A DNA stretch of 30,263 nt from an uncultured bacterium (GTDB lineage Bacteria; Bacteroidota; Bacteroidia; Chitinophagales; CAIOSU01): the NCBI GenBank assembly GCA_903861055.1, contig CAIOSU010000174.1:1-30263 (forward strand). Reading direction: 5' to 3'. Positions 15,375-21,855 of the stretch are shown piece after piece; position 1 is the first letter of the stretch; the number at the start of each line of letters is the position of its first letter. The notes beneath the pieces were generated by a model. It was given only the letters and a program-made list of their open reading frames with translations, searched no databases and had not been told where the DNA came from. A program made the position numbers and the translations under genes.

Positions 15375-16727
15375 TTAAAATGACTTAGGCCAACGAATGC
15401 GGGTATTTACATTGTCGCCAACGGCTTTGCCCATTTTCAAGCCATTACTATTGTCCATATTGTAATGGATGCCGCCATACAACCGAGAGTTGGCACACTC
15501 GGTAGCCATATCATCAAAGTTGCTGTAATTGCGCACTGAGAAACCAAATTGCAATTGGCTTCTATCGGTAAACTGATAGTAACCATCGCCGCTAGTAAAC
15601 ATGTTAGTGAATATACGCGAACCTGCCGCTGCTTCGGTTGCATGACCCGAAGTATAGGCCGGGAAAGGTGGGGTACCGATAAGGGTGTTAAAATTCGGGT
15701 CGATGTTCTGCCTGATGTAAGTTACCGGGCGAATCAAGAAATAATCGTACTTCGCTTTCCAGCAGGCAATAAAGGCATCGTTCTCGGCAATAGCCAATTT
15801 GGCAAAGCCAACAGCACTCATTGCCAAATTTGCGTCATGCTCTTCAAGCAGTTGTACCATAATATTAAAAGTATGCCCAGTTGGGGTGCAGGTATTAAAA
15901 GGGTCATCTGCCCAAAACTTGGCAATCTCCACCTCTTCGGCAGTAGCGTTCGTAACTACATTGTACACATTCAAGGCCTCTTTATAAAACTCATCATTCG
16001 AAACAGTAGAGTAAGCGCAGTGCGCACTCGGCTGGCAATCGGTAATATTAACCGTCAAAAAAGGACGGTTGTTGGCCCAACGGGGAGCAAGTGGGTTGGC
16101 CGCAGCACCTGTAGGCACCCAAGCACCATCTTTAGTTGGCCAAGTATAAGGCAGCTGAAAAGGATCAACATACTGCTCGTGCCCACCATCAGTTTTAGAG
16201 TACTCGTAAATGGCATTGGCCATGGCCTGCCCAAAAGAGATAGAGCGCTCCCTAACTTCAGGGTCAACCCCTTCGCTAAGGGTAGTCTTCCATTTGTCCT
16301 CTAGTGCCAATATTTCGCTGCGGTTTTCCGGCTTTATGGTTCGGTCGAACATTTTGGTAATAATAACCGAGAAAGCTGCATTAGATGCCAAAGCCCAGTT
16401 ATACTCATACTCACCGGTGTTGGCCATAGGCAACATGCTACTATTTAGCCCATTCAGTTGCCCAGCCAAACTTTGGGCATCGGGCCAGCCTTGCACTACT
16501 GTTTCGTAGAGCGTTATGCCCGTGTATCCAAATGCACGAGAGGCTTGTGGCGGAAACATACCGGGTGTTTCTTTTACCAACGTGCACTCCAATTTAAACC
16601 ATTCGCGAGTTAACTCCCCATCGTACTCGCTAGGCAAAGCGCTTATTGCGGCTTCGTCTGTGTCCTTTTGACAAGAGGAAACTAAAAACAACGCAAAAAC
16701 CGAAAGACAAATGATTAAATGCTTCAT
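15375..16727 (-). CDS. Vanadium-dependent haloperoxidase/PAP2-type lipoprotein
   Basis: This 450-aa protein has a lipoprotein signal MKHLIICLSVFALFLVSSC (Cys19). The phosphatase/haloperoxidase active-site triad of motifs is complete: K326-x6-R333-P334, TSGH ending at His362 (Thr replaces the usual Pro of PSGH), and S414-R415-xxx-G-x-H421-xxx-D425. These residues bind vanadate or phosphate in vanadium haloperoxidases and PAP2 acid phosphatases. The length fits the VCPO-like branch found in many Bacteroidota, but halogenation versus phosphatase activity cannot be decided from sequence. An ATG five codons upstream (16742) is in frame. The CATATTTG box at 16732-16739 overlaps that extension, so 16727 is preferred. 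Confidence 0.88.
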   Translation of the reverse strand: MKHLIICLSVFALFLVSSCQKDTDEAAISALPSEYDGELTREWFKLECTLVKETPGMFPPQASRAFGYTGITLYETVVQGWPDAQSLAGQLNGLNSSMLPMANTGEYEYNWALASNAAFSVIITKMFDRTIKPENRSEILALEDKWKTTLSEGVDPEVRERSISFGQAMANAIYEYSKTDGGHEQYVDPFQLPYTWPTKDGAWVPTGAAANPLAPRWANNRPFLTVNITDCQPSAHCAYSTVSNDEFYKEALNVYNVVTNATAEEVEIAKFWADDPFNTCTPTGHTFNIMVQLLEEHDANLAMSAVGFAKLAIAENDAFIACWKAKYDYFLIRPVTYIRQNIDPNFNTLIGTPPFPAYTSGHATEAAAGSRIFTNMFTSGDGYYQFTDRSQLQFGFSVRNYSNFDDMATECANSRLYGGIHYNMDNSNGLKMGKAVGDNVNTRIRWPKSF

Positions 16728-16731
16728 ATGG

Positions 16732-16739
16732 CAAATATG
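16732..16739 (-). promoter_or_regulatory. -7-like box CATATTTG of the haloperoxidase-like gene
   Basis: Seven of eight matches to TAnnTTTG, ending four bases before the ATG at 16727. If used, the mRNA would begin at or next to the start codon. Confidence 0.4.
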
Positions 16740-16914
16740 CAATTTATTGGCAAACGTGTCAACTATTTTTTATTTTCTATTAAATCTTTATGTTCGAAGG
16801 GCTACTAAATCCTAAACAACCAGAAGACCAGACACTAAGCCTGGGATAGAATATTGCAGACTGTTCGCTAATTACCGCATAGCTTTGAGCCAAATTTTGC
16901 TGTAACTTAGCCCT

Positions 16915-17220
16915 ATGTTGCAAACAATGATATATACGGGCAAGGCTTTTACCGGGGCGGTATGGCTATTGGGCATTTGGGCATGGAGCAGCTTTACCGG
17001 TATCGGAAACGACCCTTCGTTTTTTACGCAATTAATGCGGATGGTATCGGTGGTTACCCTAGGTGGTCATTTGCTATTGCTAACGGGATTTTTCTTTTGG
17101 GCGCGTACTTTGGGATTGGCTACTGCGAGCAATATGGCGCAAGTATTCATTTTCGGTATGTTCCAAGTAGCCGATGTGTGGCTAAAAAGAGCCGAAAGCG
17201 AAGCGCAAAAACCTAAGTAG
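16915..17220 (+). CDS. Small polytopic membrane protein of unknown function
   Basis: This 101-aa protein has about three hydrophobic helices: AVWLLGIWAWSSF (about 15-27), VTLGGHLLLLTGFFFWARTL (about 47-66) and QVFIFGMFQVADVW (about 76-89). It ends in a charged tail, RAESEAQKPK. I recognise no family. TAACTTAG, one base off the -7 consensus, lies at 16905-16912 just before the ATG. A second frame of nearly the same extent lacks the membrane pattern and was rejected. The gene converges with the MetS-like gene (16 bp apart). Confidence 0.6.
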   Translation: MLQTMIYTGKAFTGAVWLLGIWAWSSFTGIGNDPSFFTQLMRMVSVVTLGGHLLLLTGFFFWARTLGLATASNMAQVFIFGMFQVADVWLKRAESEAQKPK

Positions 17221-17235
17221 GCAAACTAAATTCCC

Positions 17236-17379
17236 TTAACGAGGAGTTTCGTTATTCTCTTCATACGAATCAGGCTCAGTGCGCATAGGCGCTTTAAGCA
17301 CCAAATAGAAAAAGTACACACAATAGAAGGTAAAAAAGGCCATTGAGCCCAACATTACTACAAGTGCTGATGTATTCAT
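17236..17379 (-). CDS. MetS-like small subunit of an NSS transporter
   Basis: This 47-aa peptide reads MNTSALVVMLGSMAFFTFYC, then VYFFYLVLKAP, and ends in the polar tail MRTEPDSYEENNETPR. It has a single membrane span (about residues 5-29). The ATG lies three bases after the stop of the NSS transporter gene, and GGGAGGATATAAACT just before it gives a rare purine-rich ribosome-binding site, so the two are translationally coupled. In Corynebacterium glutamicum the NSS-type methionine importer MetP needs the short membrane peptide MetS encoded next to it. Position, size and topology match that arrangement, so I call this the small subunit. The sequence of such peptides is poorly conserved, so the substrate is not implied. 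Confidence 0.7.
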   Translation of the reverse strand: MNTSALVVMLGSMAFFTFYCVYFFYLVLKAPMRTEPDSYEENNETPR

Positions 17380-17382
17380 AGT

Positions 17383-19059
17383 TTATATCCTCCCTTCTTT
17401 TACGCGACGGGTGTAGGCCAAATATACTAGCCCCGCTATACCTAAAAATGTGCTTACCAATAATATTCGGGCACCAGTAACATATAAAAGTTTCTTTTCA
17501 AGGTGGTCCAAAACTGAAGCATCAGTGGCCGCTGCAATATCAGCCCTTAGACCAGCCAAAGTAGCTTGTTTAATAATGGAGCTGTTGTCAAATGTCCAGC
17601 CATTGCCGGCAAATAGCCCTTGGAACGACCCGGCCCAATCATTACCTTCAGGCGTAATCAACGCTCCTAAAAATACCACGGTTATCAATACAGGGGTTAC
17701 GTATTTTATAATGTACTTAAAGATTATGGGCACCTTAATATCGCCACCTTCATTTATCTCGTTAAAGCCTCTGTCAGCACCAAAAACCAGCACGAATATG
17801 AGCACCTCAGCCATTGCAAAAACTACCAACGAAACCGTACCTGCCCAATAATCGTACTCATCAAACACGCCATAATTAAAGAACAGCACCGTTGGCAGGC
17901 CCAATATCAATACAATTAGGCCAAACGACCAAGCACCTTTGCTACTGCTCCAGTTAAATTCGTCGCGCATGAAACCCATCCAAGGGGTACCCATGGCCAA
18001 CGAGGAGGTAATACCTGCAAAAAACAACAACCCAAACCACATAACACCAGCAATAGCTGCCAGTGCCACACCCCAGTTGTTGAACAGATATGGCATGGTT
18101 TGGAACGCCATACCAAAACCCGCATTTTCTTTTACCCAATCTAAGCCCAAATAGCCTGCAGCAATAGGAATAACAATAGCACCACCCAATACCACTTCAA
18201 CAAAACCATTTACAAAGCCCGCCGACACTGCATTAAGGGCAATATCGTCTTTCGACTTAAGGTAAGAGGCATAACATTGAATAGAGCCCATACCCAACGA
18301 CAGGGTAAAGAATATTTGACCCGCCGCTGCTAACCACACTTTAGGGTTGGTGAGCGAGTCGTATTGGGGTGTCCATAAAAAGTTAAGTCCATCAATGGCA
18401 CTGGCATTAGGGTGCTCCGCAGTTGCGCCACTGGTGCCGAGTGTCCAGCCTTTGATAGCCAAAAACAAACCGAAAATAATTAGCAACGGCATACCAATTT
18501 TAGCGGCCTTTTCAACCCCGCTTAGCCCTTGAGATAGTATATAAGTATTGAGTATAATGCAAACCACAAAGAAAACAATAGACTCATAAGGGATACCGGT
18601 GGTGCTAGCGCCAACGTTGGTATAGTCAACAAAAAATTGGGCTATATCGACTTGGCTCATATTACTAAACGTGCCAACTACGGAGTGGTAAACGTAGGCC
18701 ATTGTCCAGCTCTCGATGTAGCAATAGTAGGCCGCTACACTGATATTGGTGAAAATGCCAAACACGCCAAAATACTTCCAAAAGGAGCGTTTTACTATCG
18801 AGTCGAGAATAAATGGGGTGCTGTGGTGCCCCAAGCGACCGCCAAAACGGCCCATGCTCCACTCAATCCATAATAACGGAACGCCCATTAACAGGAAACA
18901 CACCAAATAGGGAATCATAAAAGCACCACCCCCGTTTTGCACTGCCTGAACCGGAAAACGCAGGAAATTGCCAAGCCCCACGGCATTGCCGGCCATGGCC
19001 AATACTAGTCCCACCCGGCTTCCCCAGGCTTGATTGTCGTTGCTTAGTGATTTACTCAT
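17383..19059 (-). CDS. Sodium-dependent transporter of the NSS (SNF) family
   Basis: This 558-aa inner-membrane symporter has about 12 membrane helices. The family signature in helix 1, GLVLAMAGNAVGLGNFLRFP (about residues 17-36), contains the unwound segment and sodium-site residues typical of LeuT-fold NSS proteins. GGGAFMIPY follows at about 43-51 and FFTLSLGMGSIQCYASYL near helix 6. NSS bacterial members import amino acids with sodium. The substrate is unknown. The protein is longer than LeuT, with an extended loop at about 470-520 before the last helix. It is followed three bases later by a 47-aa membrane peptide, as in MetP-MetS. The ATG at 19059 fits the conserved N-terminus (SNDNQAWGSRVGLVLA). 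Confidence 0.92.
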   Translation of the reverse strand: MSKSLSNDNQAWGSRVGLVLAMAGNAVGLGNFLRFPVQAVQNGGGAFMIPYLVCFLLMGVPLLWIEWSMGRFGGRLGHHSTPFILDSIVKRSFWKYFGVFGIFTNISVAAYYCYIESWTMAYVYHSVVGTFSNMSQVDIAQFFVDYTNVGASTTGIPYESIVFFVVCIILNTYILSQGLSGVEKAAKIGMPLLIIFGLFLAIKGWTLGTSGATAEHPNASAIDGLNFLWTPQYDSLTNPKVWLAAAGQIFFTLSLGMGSIQCYASYLKSKDDIALNAVSAGFVNGFVEVVLGGAIVIPIAAGYLGLDWVKENAGFGMAFQTMPYLFNNWGVALAAIAGVMWFGLLFFAGITSSLAMGTPWMGFMRDEFNWSSSKGAWSFGLIVLILGLPTVLFFNYGVFDEYDYWAGTVSLVVFAMAEVLIFVLVFGADRGFNEINEGGDIKVPIIFKYIIKYVTPVLITVVFLGALITPEGNDWAGSFQGLFAGNGWTFDNSSIIKQATLAGLRADIAAATDASVLDHLEKKLLYVTGARILLVSTFLGIAGLVYLAYTRRVKEGRI

Positions 19060-19266
19060 GAAAGGTAGCAGTTTGTTGGCATTGGGGTAATGTTCCGCTA
19101 AAATAACATTTTTCTTTACAGACGCAAGGGCAAAACAAAGAGGAAATTAGAAATGAGAGATAAGAAACGAAAAGAAAAGGCAGCTAACAACTATTATGAT
19201 GGCAATAAAACCATTTTGGTGAGTAATGACAATAATACTATTGTAAAAACACACAGCCCCAATATG

Positions 19267-19722
19267 CTACAACTTATCTAGCTCCCGTTTTTTCTTAAAG
19301 AAGTCCTTCATCAACTGTCCACAATCGTGCTCCAAGAGGCCCTTATCTACGTGGGTGGTATCATTGAAAATGTGCCTGTCAAAGTGCGTAAAGCCATATC
19401 GGTTGTCGCCAGCGGCATAATACACTGCCCCTATTTTTGACCAAAACAGCGCCGTGGCGCACATCATGCAAGGCTCAATGGTAACGTATATAGCACAATC
19501 GGTGAGGTACTTGCTGCCCAAAGCATTGGTAGCCGAGGTAATGGCCAGCATTTCCGCATGTGCGGTCGGGTCTTTCAATCGCTCCACTTGGTTGTAGGCC
19601 TTAGCTATAACGCGGCTATGCGACACCACAACTGCCCCAATAGGCACTTCGTCTTCGGCCTGTGCCTGCTTGGCCTCCTTTAGGGCCAACTCCATAAAAT
19701 GCTGGTGTACGTTTATAATCAT
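19267..19722 (-). CDS. tadA: tRNA-specific adenosine deaminase TadA
   Basis: This 151-aa zinc deaminase converts A34 to inosine in tRNA-Arg(ACG). The catalytic H55-A-E57 motif and the zinc ligands C85 and C88 in PCMMC are present, with VPIGAVVV (26-33) and a typical DNRYGF...FNDTTH..KGLLEHDC C-terminal part. A nucleobase deaminase of the same fold, such as guanine deaminase, is less likely because of the short C-terminus. The frame extends upstream to an ATG at 19758, but the perfect -7 box TATCTTTG (19740-19747) lies inside that extension, so initiation at 19722 (MIINVHQHFMELAL) is preferred. It is divergent from serS, across about 175 bp. Confidence 0.88.
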   Translation of the reverse strand: MIINVHQHFMELALKEAKQAQAEDEVPIGAVVVSHSRVIAKAYNQVERLKDPTAHAEMLAITSATNALGSKYLTDCAIYVTIEPCMMCATALFWSKIGAVYYAAGDNRYGFTHFDRHIFNDTTHVDKGLLEHDCGQLMKDFFKKKRELDKL

Positions 19723-19739
19723 GTTGCAGTTAGCTGGGG

Positions 19740-19747
19740 CAAAGATA
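19740..19747 (-). promoter_or_regulatory. -7 box TATCTTTG of tadA
   Basis: Perfect TAnnTTTG 17 bases before the ATG at 19722. A partial -33 element (TTTA) lies 19 bp further upstream. Confidence 0.55.
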
Positions 19748-19867
19748 CAGAATTGCACGTATGCCCTAAAAACGTTTGACTATTTAGGTGCTTCAGGTTC
19801 AACCCGAACAAATGGGACAACAATACCTGCTGCCAAAACCCCGTAACCAAATTCGGCCCGTTCTTCC

Positions 19868-19875
19868 TATCTTTG
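19868..19875 (+). promoter_or_regulatory. -7 box TATCTTTG of serS
   Basis: Perfect TAnnTTTG, 20 bases before the ATG at 19896. No T-box or other riboswitch fits in the predicted short leader. Confidence 0.55.
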
Positions 19876-19895
19876 GCCCATAAACACCCATTAGC

Positions 19896-21173
19896 ATGTT
19901 ACAGGCAGCCTATATAGCCCAAAACCGCGACGCAGTAGTGGCGGGATTACAGAAAAAGAACTTTAAGGATACCGATAAAGTAGACCAGATAATTAGCATT
20001 GACGAAAAACGCCGCAAGGTGAAATTCGATCTCGATGAATTATTGAGCCAGCAAAACTCCATAGCTAAAGAAATAGGCCAACTATTTGCCCAAGGCAAAC
20101 GTGATGAAGCCGATGCCCTAAAGGGTAAAGCACCTTTACTTAAAGAACAAAGCCGTGAGTTGCAAGAGCAGTTGGAAGCGTTGGAATTGGACCAGTACGA
20201 GCTATTGGTTACCTTGCCCAACCTACCGCACAGCAGCGTGCCAGCAGGCAAAACCCCCGAAGAGAACGAATTGGTGAAACAAGTAGGCACTATACCTGCC
20301 ATGGACAGCACCGCTAAGCCGCATTGGGAACTACTGGAGCAGTTTGGTATTGTTGATTTGGCATTAGGCACCAAAATTACGGGTGCAGGTTTCCCGGTTT
20401 ATTTGGGCAAAGGTGCTCGCTTGCAACGGGCCTTGGTCAATTTCTTTTTGGATGAGGCCATAGCTGCCGGATATAAAGAAGTGAACCCCCCTTTGATGGT
20501 GAACACCGATACCGCTTTTGGCACCGGTCAGTTGCCCGACAAAGAGGGACAAATGTACCACGCCACCGAAGACAACTACTACCTCATACCTACCGCCGAG
20601 GTACCGGTAACCAACATTCACCGCGACGATATATTGGCCGAAGGCGATTTGCCGATACGCTATTGTGCTTACTCTCCTTGTTTTCGTAGGGAGGCAGGTA
20701 GCTATGGTAAAGATGTGCGTGGCCTAAACCGCGTGCACCAGTTTGAGAAGGTGGAGATTGTACAGTTCCAAACGCCAGAGAAATCATACGAAACCCTAGA
20801 GGGTATGGTGAGCCACGTAGAGCGCATTTTGCAAAAACTGGAGCTACCGTACCGCATACTGCGCCTGTGTGGTGGCGACATGAGCTTTAGCTCTGCCCTT
20901 ACCTACGATTTTGAGGTGTATAGCGCCGCCCAACAGCGTTGGTTGGAGGTGAGCTCCGTGAGCAATTTCGAGACCTTTCAGAGTAACCGTATGAAAATAC
21001 GCTACAAAGGCAACGAGGACAAAAAGACCCAACTGGTGCACACCCTAAATGGTAGCGCCCTGGCCTTGCCGCGCATTGTAGCTGCCTTGTTAGAGAACAA
21101 CCAAACAGCAGAAGGCACAGTGCTGTTGCCCAAGGTATTGCACAGCTATACCGGCTTTGAGGTGATTGGTTGA
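19896..21173 (+). CDS. serS: Seryl-tRNA synthetase
   Basis: This 425-aa class II synthetase charges tRNA-Ser with serine. The N-terminal tRNA-binding coiled coil spans about residues 27-105 (IDEKRRKVKFDLDELLSQQN...REQSRELQEQLEALEL in outline). Motif 2 is FRREAGSYGKDVRGLNRVHQ starting at F263, and motif 3 GSALALPR is at 386-393. TAEVPV (about 232-237) and the ELPYRILRLCGGDM segment are also typical. Length and order of domains are normal for bacterial SerRS. It is a single-gene unit from the -7 box at 19868. A GGTTGGAACCA sequence follows six bases after the stop. Confidence 0.97.
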   Translation: MLQAAYIAQNRDAVVAGLQKKNFKDTDKVDQIISIDEKRRKVKFDLDELLSQQNSIAKEIGQLFAQGKRDEADALKGKAPLLKEQSRELQEQLEALELDQYELLVTLPNLPHSSVPAGKTPEENELVKQVGTIPAMDSTAKPHWELLEQFGIVDLALGTKITGAGFPVYLGKGARLQRALVNFFLDEAIAAGYKEVNPPLMVNTDTAFGTGQLPDKEGQMYHATEDNYYLIPTAEVPVTNIHRDDILAEGDLPIRYCAYSPCFRREAGSYGKDVRGLNRVHQFEKVEIVQFQTPEKSYETLEGMVSHVERILQKLELPYRILRLCGGDMSFSSALTYDFEVYSAAQQRWLEVSSVSNFETFQSNRMKIRYKGNEDKKTQLVHTLNGSALALPRIVAALLENNQTAEGTVLLPKVLHSYTGFEVIG

Positions 21174-21204
21174 GCGCAGGTTGGAACCATGAGTTTACTT
21201 GATT

Positions 21205-21282
21205 ACCTTGATTGGAAAAGGATTTTTACATACCTAGTAAAAAATCATTTTCCAATCTACGAATCCTTCACCTAATCAAGGT
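21205..21282. repeat. Nested imperfect palindrome downstream of serS
   Basis: GATTGGAAAAGGATTTTTAC (21210-21229) is inverted as a copy at 21237-21257 with one mismatch and one indel. An outer pair ACCTTGATT (21205-21213)/AATCAAGGT (21274-21282) and AAGGATT/AATCCTT provide alternative pairings. The whole 78-bp element can fold into a long stem. It looks like a small non-autonomous palindromic repeat, with a possible transcription-ending role. Confidence 0.5.
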
Positions 21283-21299
21283 TCTAGCAATTCAGCCGC

Positions 21300-21307
21300 T
21301 ATATTTG
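21300..21307 (+). promoter_or_regulatory. -7 box TATATTTG of the SRPBCC gene
   Basis: Perfect TAnnTTTG, eight bases before the ATG at 21316, so the predicted leader is only a few bases. Confidence 0.5.
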
Positions 21308-21315
21308 CAACACCC

Positions 21316-21792
21316 ATGCCCACCATCCACCTCACCACTACCATCAATGCCCCTGCCGATATCTGTTTCGATTTGTCGAGGAGCATTGATTTGCATAAAA
21401 TATCTACCGCACATACCAACGAGGAGGCTATTGCGGGCACTACCTCAGGGTTGATAAATTTAGGCGAAAGTGTAACTTGGCGCGCTAAGCACTTTGGGGT
21501 TTATCAAACATTAACCTCTAAAATAACGGCCATGCAGCGGCCCACTTATTTTGTGGACGAAATGGTACAAGGGGCTTTTAAATCGTTCAAACACGAACAC
21601 CATTTTGAAGAAACTGATGGCATCACTACCATGATGGATACATTTACTTATACCTCGCCATTAGGGCCTTTGGGTAAACTGGCAGATGTGCTTTTCTTGG
21701 AAAAATACATGACCCAACTGCTCGCCAAGCGCAATGCGGTGGTTAAAGAGTTTGCCGAGAATGGGCGGTGGAAAGAGGTTTTGGAATTTTAG
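21316..21792 (+). CDS. SRPBCC-family (START/cyclase-like) protein
   Basis: This 158-aa protein shows the SRPBCC ligand-binding fold pattern: a first strand and helix TIHLTTTINAPADICFDLSRSIDLH (about 3-27), GESVTWRAKHFGVYQTLTSKI (about 50-70), then a KSFKHEHHFEE strand (about 90-100), and a long C-terminal helix LFLEKYMTQLLAKRNAVVKEF. Proteins of this group are soluble cytoplasmic binders of hydrophobic molecules, and some are annotated as cell-division-inhibitor-like. No catalytic residues are evident and the ligand is unknown. No signal peptide is present. It stands alone behind its own -7 box, 63 bp before the DUF885 gene. Confidence 0.8.
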   Translation: MPTIHLTTTINAPADICFDLSRSIDLHKISTAHTNEEAIAGTTSGLINLGESVTWRAKHFGVYQTLTSKITAMQRPTYFVDEMVQGAFKSFKHEHHFEETDGITTMMDTFTYTSPLGPLGKLADVLFLEKYMTQLLAKRNAVVKEFAENGRWKEVLEF

Positions 21793-21830
21793 TCTAATCT
21801 AAAAGCCAATGTCTATTGGAATATTTTGCT

Positions 21831-21838
21831 CACCTTTG
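21831..21838 (+). promoter_or_regulatory. -7-like box CACCTTTG before the DUF885 gene
   Basis: Seven of eight matches to TAnnTTTG, 17 bases before the ATG at 21856. Read-through from the SRPBCC gene is also possible. Confidence 0.3.
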
Positions 21839-21855
21839 CAGCAAAATAACCCTCC

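Noticed and set aside
15549..16304. 251-codon plus-strand frame opposite the haloperoxidase-like gene
   Set aside because: It lies wholly antisense to a gene with complete active-site motifs, and its product is Arg-rich with no domain pattern.
19153..19281. 42-codon plus-strand frame between the NSS transporter and tadA genes
   Set aside because: No promoter box precedes it, it overlaps the tadA 3' end, and its Asn/Lys-rich product looks like translated AT-rich DNA.
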